A DNA stretch of 41,805 bases. It comes from an uncultured Collinsella sp. (GTDB lineage: Bacteria > Actinomycetota > Coriobacteriia > Coriobacteriales > Coriobacteriaceae). How positions within the stretch are numbered: position 1 is the first letter of the stretch; each line of letters starts with the position of its first letter. Positions 32,094 through 38,903 of the stretch are shown here, one piece after another. The stretch spans positions 1 through 41,805 of the forward strand of contig CABQJK010000016.1 in the NCBI GenBank assembly GCA_902464495.1, written 5' to 3'. Both the position numbers and the translations under genes were made by a program. The notes under the pieces were generated by a model, which searched no databases, was not told the DNA's origin, and worked only from the letters and a program-made list of their open reading frames with translations.

Positions 32094-34439
32094 ATGGAAA
32101 CGCTTGAACGCAACGAGTGGGCAGACGTTGCCCAACTAGTCGAGATCACGAGCGATGCTGTCATCATCTGCGAGCTCGACGGAACCATTCTGCATGTGAA
32201 TAATCGCTTACTTGGTTTGATGTGCGAGGAACGCGCCGACGTCATCGGTGGAGATGTTAAAGACGTCCTGTACTCGTCCGCTTTTGAACGTGCGACGGAA
32301 CATCGTCTGCCATTTGAAACCGATGGCTCCGAGAACGAACTGATGCTCAAGTTGAGCGACGGCTCTTTTATTCCCGTCTTGGTTCGTGCGGGCTCCGTAA
32401 CGCCTCCACGCATCTTTGGGCGCCGCGCACCACGTGTCCTGGTGGCGCTTCACAGTATCGAGGAACAGTATTCTCACGACCGGCAACTCAAGCGTGCGTT
32501 ATCGGAGCTTAGAGTGGCGAACAAGCGTCTCTCTGGCACGCTCTCGGTCATTATGAGCACTGTGGGCTCCGATGAGTTACCCAGCCTGCTTGATACCGTT
32601 TTGAACCAGCTTGTAGGAACGCTCGATGCTTCGGGTGCCGCTATCTATTTTTCTGAGAGCGGCGGTTTTAAGCTTCGCGGTGTCTCCAAGGAGCTACACG
32701 ACAGCTACCTGCCCGAGTTTTTGCCGTATGGCGCTGGCATTCCGACGTATGTTCTTCGCGAGTCGCGTGCCTGTCGCTTGTCGATTCAACAGGACCTTGA
32801 GGGCGATAGGGCCGCATCCGGTATGTTCATGGACCTGGATAATCGTTCTAAGCACCTGTTGCGCATGCAGGATATGCCGCCGTACCGCAGCGAGATCTGT
32901 CTTCCCGTTTTTTACGGTACGCAGATCCTTGGCGTGCTGGAAGTTGGTTGGAAACGCCCCCAGGCACCGCTCGCCTATGACGTTAATGTACTTGAGGTCA
33001 TTTGCGATTACCTGTCTATCCAGCTGGTCGGCATGGCATCGAGCCTTCGCTCCCGTCGCACGGCCGAGCTTGGCCGCTCGCTCAATGTCTTACGTGATGA
33101 GTTGTTTACCTTTCTAGACGATTCCGCCGCGGCTACCCAGGCGGTATCGTCCGAGATCTGCAATATGCTCAACTGCCATTTTTGCCCTGTTGAGTATGAC
33201 GCCAGTCTGGATTCCTACGTCATAGATTTTGAAGGCGGCAGTCGCGTTGCTTTGCCGGACGATCCCGAGAAGCTTTTCTTTTCCACGACGGCGCCAGCGG
33301 CACGTTTGGGGGCTGCCCCCGATGGCTTTGAGGCATCTGTTTTGGGCGGCACGAGTGCCGAGGACCTTAAACACGTCCGTATAACTCGCGTTGACGAATC
33401 GATGCCTATGGGAGGCTGGCTTAGGGCACATGGTCTGCCTTGCCAGGGTCTCTACGTCGACGCCGGTATCGAGGCGGGGCGCCCGCGCTCTGAGGGCGAT
33501 GGCAAGCACAGTAACGACGCGATCGTTCCTGCTTCTGTTGCGAAGGGCCCGACGACGCGCGCGCTGCTGCTTCGTGATGGTAGCCAAGAGCCGATTGATG
33601 ACCTTGAATATGATTACTTGGTGCACTTGGCTCATGACTTTGAACTGATCTATGAAGGCGAATCTCAAAAGCGTGAGGAGCGCCATATCGCTCAGACCCT
33701 CCAGATTGGCATGAGAAATTCACTGGGGGATGTTCCGGGTATCGCAACCGATTCGGTGTACCTGTCGGCCACGAACTCGGCGTTGGTCGGCGGCGATTTC
33801 TATACGCTCATCCGTCTTCCCGACGATTGCGCCGTCATGATTCTGGGCGATGTGTCTGGCAAAGGCATTGAGGCTGCATCGATGTCCGCACTCGTCAAGA
33901 CGGCCCTGACGGCATATGCCTGGGAGGGCGCTGGACCGGCCCGCATGGCACGCTCCCTTAACAGCATGCTTATGGGCTTTTCGAGGGTCGAGACGTTCGT
34001 GACGGCCTTTATCGCCAAGATTGACCTTAAAGCCGGACGCGCAACGTATTGTTCGGCGGGCCATCCTCCGACCATGGTCATCAGGCCAGAGTCGATGCCG
34101 CTGGGTGGCGGCGAGGCTCGTGGGGGAGAGGTCGAGCTGCTTGGATGCCAATCGGGGGTAATCGGTGCCTTTGAGAGCATGGTGTACGAGACAGGCGTGT
34201 TTACGTTCGCTCCTGGTGACATGCTATTTATGTACACCGACGGAACAATCGAAGCGCGTGACCGCTCGGGTGCTTTCTTTGGCGAGCAGCGCCTTCGCGA
34301 CCTTCTGCTCTCTGTCTCGGGTGAGGGCGTGTCGGGCATTTGCGGCAAGGTCTTGGGCGAGCTTGACCGATTTACCGAATCGGCCCTGGACGATGACATT
34401 GCATTGGTGTCCCTTGAGTTTTTACGGGGTCGTTCATAG
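32094..34439 (+). CDS. PAS-GAF-PP2C serine phosphatase (RsbU/SpoIIE type)
   Basis: This 781-residue soluble sensor phosphatase has an N-terminal PAS-like domain (about 10-125), a GAF domain (about 160-315), a degenerate middle region (320-535) that may be a second GAF-like fold, and a C-terminal SpoIIE/PP2C phosphatase (about 540-779). Metal-binding acids are Asp568 (GGDF), Asp586 (GDVSGKG) and Asp766-768 (LDDDI); MYTDG is also present. Such enzymes dephosphorylate STAS anti-anti-sigma proteins in partner-switching pathways. The next gene encodes a STAS domain, its likely substrate. The start at ATG 32094 has GGTGGGG 6 bases before it. No membrane segment is seen. The input signal is unknown. 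Confidence 0.88.
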   Translation: METLERNEWADVAQLVEITSDAVIICELDGTILHVNNRLLGLMCEERADVIGGDVKDVLYSSAFERATEHRLPFETDGSENELMLKLSDGSFIPVLVRAGSVTPPRIFGRRAPRVLVALHSIEEQYSHDRQLKRALSELRVANKRLSGTLSVIMSTVGSDELPSLLDTVLNQLVGTLDASGAAIYFSESGGFKLRGVSKELHDSYLPEFLPYGAGIPTYVLRESRACRLSIQQDLEGDRAASGMFMDLDNRSKHLLRMQDMPPYRSEICLPVFYGTQILGVLEVGWKRPQAPLAYDVNVLEVICDYLSIQLVGMASSLRSRRTAELGRSLNVLRDELFTFLDDSAAATQAVSSEICNMLNCHFCPVEYDASLDSYVIDFEGGSRVALPDDPEKLFFSTTAPAARLGAAPDGFEASVLGGTSAEDLKHVRITRVDESMPMGGWLRAHGLPCQGLYVDAGIEAGRPRSEGDGKHSNDAIVPASVAKGPTTRALLLRDGSQEPIDDLEYDYLVHLAHDFELIYEGESQKREERHIAQTLQIGMRNSLGDVPGIATDSVYLSATNSALVGGDFYTLIRLPDDCAVMILGDVSGKGIEAASMSALVKTALTAYAWEGAGPARMARSLNSMLMGFSRVETFVTAFIAKIDLKAGRATYCSAGHPPTMVIRPESMPLGGGEARGGEVELLGCQSGVIGAFESMVYETGVFTFAPGDMLFMYTDGTIEARDRSGAFFGEQRLRDLLLSVSGEGVSGICGKVLGELDRFTESALDDDIALVSLEFLRGRS

Positions 34440-34517
34440 ACGACGCTGGGCGGGCTGAATCCGTACGGTTGGGGAAACGAATGCATCGAGTGGGCTTTTT
34501 TGGGGAACCATGGTCGT

Positions 34518-35264
34518 ATGAATGAGTGGAATGACATAGCGGTTTTGACGCCACCAGGCGATATCGACATCGCCACGGTGCCTGCGCTGCGTCGGCGGTT
34601 GGATGCTTTGATTGGCCGCGGCGTGCGTCGTGTCGTCATCAACTGTCAGGCTGTTAGCTTTATCGATTCGACGGGCTTGGCATTCCTGCTTACGCGCGCT
34701 CGTGAGCTCATGAGGCGAGAAGGCCTGCTTTCGCTCGTCAATGCATCGGGTGAAGTTGTTCGCTTTTTGGAGATTGCTCGTCTTGTCGATATCCTTCATG
34801 TCGCGGGGCCGGCACGGGAGTCTATTCCCGCCATTCCGGTGGGGGAGCTGCCTCGCTGGAGTAAGAGCGTCGAGGTCCGTCAGGGTATCGAGAATCTTCC
34901 ATACTACCGACATCGCATCGCCGAACTCCTTGAATCGCTTCCGTTGCGCCGTGACGAGCGCTACGATGTCGCATTGGCGTCGGGGGAGGCGCTGGGTAAT
35001 GCCTATGACCATGCGGGCGGTATCGGCTGCGTCCTGACGGTTCAGGCCTATAGCGATCGCGTTGTGGTTGAGGTGCTTGATCGAGGTGCCGGCTATTCTA
35101 TCGATGAAACGAGCGAACCGGTCGCATCAGAGGAACGCGGCCGTGGTATCAAGCTTATGCGTATACTCGTCGATAACGTGGAGGTTGCTCGTCGTACGGA
35201 CGGCGCCGGCACGCGCGTGCAGATGGTGAAGCTGTTTAGCGGAGCGCTGGAATCGTGTGCCTAG
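34518..35264 (+). CDS. Fused STAS anti-anti-sigma and HATPase anti-sigma-kinase-like protein
   Basis: The 248 residues join a STAS domain (about 1-100; phosphorylatable Ser51 in FIDSTGL) to an RsbW/SpoIIAB-type ATPase (about 125-245). The ATPase has the N box GEALGNAYDH (Glu157, Asn161), G1 LDRGAG (188-191) and G2 RGRG (207-210). In classical partner switching, antagonist and kinase are separate proteins that exchange partners; here they are one chain. ATG 34518 has GGGGAA 10 bases upstream; an upstream TTG (34500) is possible. It follows the phosphatase gene, so phosphatase, antagonist and kinase are linked. No sigma factor gene is nearby, so the final target is unknown; it may not be a sigma factor. 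Confidence 0.85.
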   Translation: MNEWNDIAVLTPPGDIDIATVPALRRRLDALIGRGVRRVVINCQAVSFIDSTGLAFLLTRARELMRREGLLSLVNASGEVVRFLEIARLVDILHVAGPARESIPAIPVGELPRWSKSVEVRQGIENLPYYRHRIAELLESLPLRRDERYDVALASGEALGNAYDHAGGIGCVLTVQAYSDRVVVEVLDRGAGYSIDETSEPVASEERGRGIKLMRILVDNVEVARRTDGAGTRVQMVKLFSGALESCA

Positions 35265-35311
35265 CCAATCGCTTTAGCGCGTTTAGCTACTAAGAACATG
35301 CGGCAGACAAG

Positions 35312-35357
35312 TTTTTTGAAAAAAGTACTTGCGTCTTTTGGACAACTCGCGTAAATT
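35312..35357 (+). promoter_or_regulatory. tRNA-Gly/Cys promoter with A/T upstream element
   Basis: TTTTTTGAAAAAAGT (35312-35326) precedes TTGCGT (35329-35334) and, after 17 bases, TAAATT (35352-35357). tRNA-Gly starts 12 bases later. Confidence 0.75.
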
Positions 35358-35369
35358 AATAACCCGCAA

Positions 35370-35445
35370 GCGGACATGGCTCAGTTGGTAGAGCACAACC
35401 TTGCCAAGGTTGGGGTCGCGGGTTCGAGCCCCGTTGTCCGCTCCA
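35370..35445 (+). tRNA. tRNA-Gly (GCC), copy 1
   Basis: This 76-base gene has acceptor GCGGACA/TGTCCGC, discriminator T and encoded CCA. The anticodon arm CAACC-TTGCCAA-GGTTG gives GCC. It is identical to the copies at 35596 and 38070. Confidence 0.97.
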
Positions 35446-35455
35446 TTGCATTTCC

Positions 35456-35478
35456 GGACCGTTTAGGCGGTCCTTTTT
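35456..35478 (+). terminator. Hairpin with T-tract between tRNA-Gly and tRNA-Cys
   Basis: GGACCG-TTTAGG-CGGTCC and TTTTT. tRNA-Cys starts 2 bases after the T-run, so read-through must occur if the two share the upstream promoter. Confidence 0.75.
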
Positions 35479-35479
35479 C

Positions 35480-35553
35480 GGCGAAGTGGCCAAGTGGTAA
35501 GGCAGAGGCCTGCAAAGCCTTTACCCCCGGTTCGAATCCGGGCTTCGCCTCCA
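35480..35553 (+). tRNA. tRNA-Cys (GCA)
   Basis: This 74-base gene has acceptor GGCGAAG/CTTCGCC, discriminator T and encoded CCA. The loop CTGCAAA between GAGGC and GCCTT gives anticodon GCA. Confidence 0.96.
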
Positions 35554-35562
35554 GGCAACATC

Positions 35563-35589
35563 CGGGCGCTCCGGCGCCCGTTTTGTTTT
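35563..35589 (+). terminator. Terminator after tRNA-Cys
   Basis: CGGGCGC-TCCG-GCGCCCG followed by TTTTGTTTT. Confidence 0.9.
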
Positions 35590-35595
35590 ACATAT

Positions 35596-35671
35596 GCGGA
35601 CATGGCTCAGTTGGTAGAGCACAACCTTGCCAAGGTTGGGGTCGCGGGTTCGAGCCCCGTTGTCCGCTCCA
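35596..35671 (+). tRNA. tRNA-Gly (GCC), copy 2
   Basis: Base-for-base the same as the copy at 35370. It starts 7 bases after a strong terminator and has no promoter of its own in view, so expression probably depends on read-through from the upstream tRNA unit. Confidence 0.97.
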
Positions 35672-35679
35672 AACGCAGC

Positions 35680-35709
35680 AGCCCGACTACTACGGTAGCC
35701 GGGCTTTTT
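35680..35709 (+). terminator. Terminator after tRNA-Gly copy 2
   Basis: AGCCCG-A-CTAC pairs with GTAG-C-CGGGCT (one A-C mismatch) around TACG, followed by TTTTT. Confidence 0.88.
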
Positions 35710-35726
35710 CGTACTCATCGCTTGGG

Positions 35727-35752
35727 CTCGAACCCGAGAGGGAGCGAGCGTT
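35727..35752 (+). repeat. 26-base direct repeat, copy 1
   Basis: A 26-base sequence beginning CTCGAACCCGAGAGG is repeated exactly at 36072-36097. It is followed here by a short hairpin CAAACGC-GGA-GCGTTTG (35755-35771) and other GC-rich stems up to the tRNA relic. No function recognised. Confidence 0.8.
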
Positions 35753-35840
35753 AAGCAAACGCGGAGCGTTTGTAGCGAGCTGGCGAGGACGCCGGCAGGC
35801 GGCCGAAGCCGGTGCGGATCCGTGAAGCGAATACGCAGAC

Positions 35841-35858
35841 GCCCCGTTGTCCGCTCCA
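35841..35858 (+). pseudogene. 3' relic of a tRNA-Gly gene
   Basis: The last 18 bases of tRNA-Gly including CCA (GCCCCGTTGTCCGCTCCA) recur here without the rest of the tRNA, and are followed by a terminator in the position expected for a tRNA gene. The DNA just upstream is unrelated to tRNA. This looks like a tRNA 3' end left by integration or by recombination between tRNA copies. Confidence 0.75.
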
Positions 35859-35866
35859 ACTATCTT

Positions 35867-35893
35867 ACGCGGTTCTAACGAACCGCGTTTTTT
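35867..35893 (+). terminator. Terminator after the tRNA-Gly relic
   Basis: ACGCGGTTC-TAAC-GAACCGCGT followed by TTTTTT (shared stem T included). It stands 8 bases after the relic CCA. Confidence 0.9.
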
Positions 35894-36193
35894 GTTGACG
35901 CTGCGCGGGCCCCGGGCACCCCATCTTGCCCCTCAATCGTCGGTCGCGTACATATAGTACGCTTCCCTCCTCTTTCGCGGCAACCTGGGGCACCCGGAGC
36001 CCGCTCGCTGTCGTGGCCGGAGGAGTGGGCCTTCCGTTCTTTTCACTGATCGATCGATTCGTCCCAGGAGACTCGAACCCGAGAGGGAGCGAGCGTTTGG
36101 GGCGTGGCTGTGGCGTTGTTTGCCGCGAATGTCCGCTTTGGGCGTATCATCGTGGGCATCTCGCATAACCTCGTTGCAAGGGAGATACGCCCC
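35894..36193. other. 300-base region before the alpha-glucosidase gene
   Basis: No gene is seen. It holds a perfect short palindrome GCGTAC-ATATA-GTACGC (35946-35962), a C-rich stretch, and the second copy of the 26-base repeat (36072-36097). A ribosome site AAGGGAG lies at 36179-36185. No confident promoter. Confidence 0.5.
36072..36097 (+). repeat. 26-base direct repeat, copy 2
   Basis: Exact second copy of 35727-35752, 345 bases away. Flanking bases differ on both sides, which fixes the repeat length at 26. Confidence 0.8.
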
Positions 36194-37927
36194 ATGGCTA
36201 CAGAAAAGTCTTCTTCGCGCTCATGGATGTCCGACGCCGCGATCTATCAGATCTACCCGCGCTCGTTTAAGGATTCGACTGGTTCGGGTCTGGGCGATAT
36301 CGCGGGCATTACCCAGCAGATGGACTATCTTGAGCGGCTGGGTATCGAGGCCATCTGGCTGAGCCCGTTTTACCCATCGCCTCTTGTCGATGGCGGCTAT
36401 GATGTGGCGGACTACTGCGATGTCGACCCACGTCTCGGCTCGCTTGATGACTTCGATGACATGATCGCTGCGGCTCATACGCACGGCATCAAGGTCATCG
36501 TCGACATCGTGCCCAACCATTCATCCAACCAGCACCCTTGGTTCAAAGCCGCTCTTGCCGCCGGCCCCGGATCGCCCGAGCGCGCCCGTTATATCTTCCG
36601 CGATGGCCGCGGCGAGCATGGCGAGCTGCCTCCCACCAATTGGAATGCCAACTTTGGCGGCCCCGCCTGGACGCGTGTTGCGGACGGTCAGTGGTATCTG
36701 CACATGTTTACGCCCGAGCAACCGGACTTTGACTGGTCATGCCCCGAGGTTCACGCGTTCTTTTGCGACGTCCTGGCGTTTTGGAGCGATCGAGGCGTCG
36801 ATGGCTTTCGCATTGATGTGGCGCACGGTCTCGCCAAGGATCTCGACCGCGATGACCTCGACCGGTGGCATCTCGCCGAGGGCGATGACATGGTTGACGA
36901 CGGCACCCATCCGCTGTGGGACCGCAACGAGGTCCATGAGATCTATCGCGAGTGGCGCCGCGTGTTCGACCGCTATAATCCGCCGCGCAGCGCCGTTGCC
37001 GAGGCATGGGTGCTGCCCGAGCGCCAGTATCTCTACGCGCGTCCCAGCGAGCTTGGCCAGACATTCAACTTTGAGTTTGCCAAGGCCACTTGGACCTATG
37101 ATGACATGCACGCTGCAATCGAGGAGGGCTTGAAGGCGGCTATCGAATCCAATTCTGCCTCGACCTGGGTACTCTCCAACCACGACGTGCCGCGCGTGGC
37201 GACGCGCTATGCCCTGCCGCAAATCAAGGCGACGCGCTACCACCAGATTGCGCTCGACTGGCTCTTACGCGACGGGTCGTCTTATGACGAGGACCGTGAA
37301 CTCGGTGAGCGCCGCGCGCGGGCGGCCCTTTTGCTTGAGCTGGCGCTTCCGGGCTCGGCATACGTGTATCAGGGTGAGGAGCTCGGCCTTTTTGAGGTGG
37401 CCGATATCCCGTGGGCCGCACTCGAAGATCCTACTGCGACCAATACGCACGGACCGAAGCGCGAGAAGGGGCGCGACGGCTGCCGTGTGCCCCTGCCGTG
37501 GGTGGCAGCGGACGATCCCGCGCAGGGCGGATCGTTTGGGTTTTCACCGGCGGACGCCGATGCGGCGCCCCATCTGCCGCAGCCTGCATGGTTTTCCGAT
37601 TACGCTGCCGATAGGGAAGAAGCGGACCCGACATCGATGCTTGCGCTCTATCGTGACGCCCTCTGGCTGCGGCGCAAGCTGCGCGGGCGCGCCAACGATC
37701 TTAAGTGGCTCGATCTTGACGGGCGCACCGGCCTTGCGGATGGTGCCGAGGGCGCTGAGGGCGGCGTCATCGCCTATCGCCGCGACAACGGCTGGGCGTG
37801 TGTGACGAACTTCGGTGCAGCACCCGTGGAGCTGCCGGCGGGTAGGGTCCTGCTCACCTCATCACCGCTTGCAGATGGCAGGCTCGCGCAGGACAGCTCT
37901 GCCTGGATCATGCTCGCTGAGTTGTAG
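36194..37927 (+). CDS. GH13 alpha-glucosidase (alpha-amylase family)
   Basis: This 577-residue cytoplasmic glycoside hydrolase is of family 13 and probably acts on short alpha-glucosides such as maltose-type oligosaccharides. The TIM barrel start is IYQIYPRSFKDSTGSGLGDIAGI (positions 16-38, cited in part); the nucleophile is Asp208 in GFRIDVAHGL, the acid/base Glu270 in AVAEAWV, and the transition-state stabiliser Asp331 in SNHDVPR. There is no signal peptide. ATG 36194 has AAGGGAG 8 bases upstream. The text around the nucleophile is typical of actinobacterial alpha-glucosidases of the GH13_30 kind; the subfamily is from memory. It stands alone between the tRNA-Gly relic and tRNA-Gly copy 3, which may reflect acquisition by recombination. 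Confidence 0.88.
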   Translation: MATEKSSSRSWMSDAAIYQIYPRSFKDSTGSGLGDIAGITQQMDYLERLGIEAIWLSPFYPSPLVDGGYDVADYCDVDPRLGSLDDFDDMIAAAHTHGIKVIVDIVPNHSSNQHPWFKAALAAGPGSPERARYIFRDGRGEHGELPPTNWNANFGGPAWTRVADGQWYLHMFTPEQPDFDWSCPEVHAFFCDVLAFWSDRGVDGFRIDVAHGLAKDLDRDDLDRWHLAEGDDMVDDGTHPLWDRNEVHEIYREWRRVFDRYNPPRSAVAEAWVLPERQYLYARPSELGQTFNFEFAKATWTYDDMHAAIEEGLKAAIESNSASTWVLSNHDVPRVATRYALPQIKATRYHQIALDWLLRDGSSYDEDRELGERRARAALLLELALPGSAYVYQGEELGLFEVADIPWAALEDPTATNTHGPKREKGRDGCRVPLPWVAADDPAQGGSFGFSPADADAAPHLPQPAWFSDYAADREEADPTSMLALYRDALWLRRKLRGRANDLKWLDLDGRTGLADGAEGAEGGVIAYRRDNGWACVTNFGAAPVELPAGRVLLTSSPLADGRLAQDSSAWIMLAEL

Positions 37928-38011
37928 GGGGCCTCTTGCGGCGAGCTTGCGTTTGCCTACACCTTCCGTGGTGGCTGATGTCTTCGCGAGGTTCGCGAGG
38001 GCGTCGCAAAA

Positions 38012-38057
38012 CTTTTCAAAAAAAGTTCTTGCATTTGGGTGGATCATCCCGTATATT
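38012..38057 (+). promoter_or_regulatory. tRNA-Gly/Val promoter with A/T upstream element
   Basis: CTTTTCAAAAAAAGT (38012-38026) precedes TTGCAT (38029-38034), a 17-base spacer and TATATT (38052-38057). tRNA-Gly starts 12 bases later, the same distance as at 35370. Confidence 0.85.
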
Positions 38058-38069
38058 AAATCCTCGCAG

Positions 38070-38145
38070 GCGGACATGGCTCAGTTGGTAGAGCACAACC
38101 TTGCCAAGGTTGGGGTCGCGGGTTCGAGCCCCGTTGTCCGCTCCA
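38070..38145 (+). tRNA. tRNA-Gly (GCC), copy 3
   Basis: Identical to the copies at 35370 and 35596, with its own promoter. tRNA-Val follows after 3 bases, so the two are co-transcribed. Confidence 0.97.
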
Positions 38146-38148
38146 TTT

Positions 38149-38223
38149 GGGCGTTTAGCTCAGGGGGAGAGCGCTTCCCTGACACGGAAGAGGTCAGAAG
38201 TTCAAATCTTCTAACGCCCACCA
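38149..38223 (+). tRNA. tRNA-Val (GAC)
   Basis: This 75-base gene has acceptor GGGCGTT/AACGCCC, discriminator A and encoded CCA. The arm CTTCC-CTGACAC-GGAAG gives anticodon GAC. Confidence 0.96.
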
Positions 38224-38231
38224 AATGTTCG

Positions 38232-38267
38232 CAGCCCAGAGGCATCGCCTCTGGGCTGTTTTGTTTT
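38232..38267 (+). terminator. Terminator after tRNA-Val
   Basis: CAGCCCAGAGGC-ATC-GCCTCTGGGCTG, perfect 12-bp stem, then TTTTGTTTT. Confidence 0.95.
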
Positions 38268-38268
38268 A

Positions 38269-38304
38269 CGTCGCCAAATGGGTCGCCAAATACGTCACCA
38301 AATA
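38269..38304. repeat. Three 12-base tandem repeats
   Basis: CGTCGCCAAATG, GGTCGCCAAATA and CGTCACCAAATA lie head to tail, just after the tRNA-Val terminator. Possibly a remnant of an integrase 3' end or attachment region; no integrase is recognisable. Confidence 0.7.
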
Positions 38305-38630
38305 TCGAGTTTTTGATCTTCCGGAATGCTTCTCAGTAGTCATCCGAGAAAACTCCCATCTTCTCCGTTTGCATGCACATATCTTTCAAGGATTCGTGCC
38401 GCGGTTGCATGGAGCTCGGCAAGGCACGACCGCAACATGTTGGTCAAGCATAATCTTTTGGATTCTTTTGGCGTGAGCGGCTTGGTTTTGGTAGGATTTG
38501 TCAGCGGCTTGACTAAGGGGGTTTTATAACTGCCATGCAGGTAGCCGTGTTGGTAACGTTTTACCGACTTGCCAAGAACCCCTCATAATTAATGCGTCTG
38601 CAAAATGACCAATTGCTTTGACCTGCTGAA
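38305..38630. other. Non-coding stretch between tRNA-Val and nrdD control region
   Basis: AT-richer than the flanking genes. Short open frames exist but none has a ribosome site with a recognisable product. I see no structured element here. Confidence 0.5.
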
Positions 38631-38646
38631 ACACTATATGTTGTGT
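38631..38646. promoter_or_regulatory. NrdR box 1
   Basis: ACACTATATGTTGTGT matches the NrdR consensus acaCwAtATaTwGtgt almost fully. It lies directly upstream of the -35 TTGACC and 257 bases before the nrdD start. Confidence 0.85.
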
Positions 38647-38676
38647 TTGACCTAAAAAAAGAATACAGGATATAGA
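38647..38676 (+). promoter_or_regulatory. nrdD promoter
   Basis: TTGACC (38647-38652), an 18-base spacer and TATAGA (38671-38676). The two NrdR boxes flank the -35 and cover the -10, so bound NrdR would block RNA polymerase. Confidence 0.6.
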
Positions 38677-38678
38677 TG
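38663..38678. promoter_or_regulatory. NrdR box 2
   Basis: ATACAGGATATAGATG keeps C-w....AT-aTwG of the consensus. It starts exactly 32 bases after box 1, the three-turn spacing usual for NrdR box pairs, which supports it despite a weaker match. Confidence 0.65.
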
Positions 38679-38903
38679 CCTCTTTGTCGTATGATAGATG
38701 GCGGACAGAGAACGAAGACCTTAACTGCCTCTTTTGAACGTATCCTTGAGCCGCTTGATCGGCTCCTGGGAATGTCCGCATGGAGGCTTATGGTTTATCG
38801 AGAACACAGATTGCGCGACGGCGCCGCAAGACAGGGGCAAGCCCTGCCGGGCATCGTTTGGCTCTGAAGCGCAATGAGGCTACGATGCGAAAGAGGCAAG
38901 AGG
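38677..38903 (+). other. Long 5' leader of nrdD
   Basis: About 220 bases are transcribed before nrdD if the promoter is right. Seen are GAGCCG-CTTGAT-CGGCTC (38748-38765), a GC-rich block CGACGGCGCCGC (38817-38828) and CAGGG-GCAAG-CCCTG (38832-38846). No known riboswitch consensus, including cobalamin, was recognised. Confidence 0.4.

Noticed and set aside
35376..35825. Open frame of 149 codons over tRNA-Gly, tRNA-Cys and tRNA-Gly
   Set aside because: It translates three tRNA genes and their terminators; no protein is expected.
38225..38529. Small open frames after tRNA-Val
   Set aside because: The first starts in the tRNA terminator; products are featureless.
38677..38903. Cobalamin or other known riboswitch upstream of nrdD
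   Set aside because: Searched by eye for conserved boxes of common riboswitches; none found.
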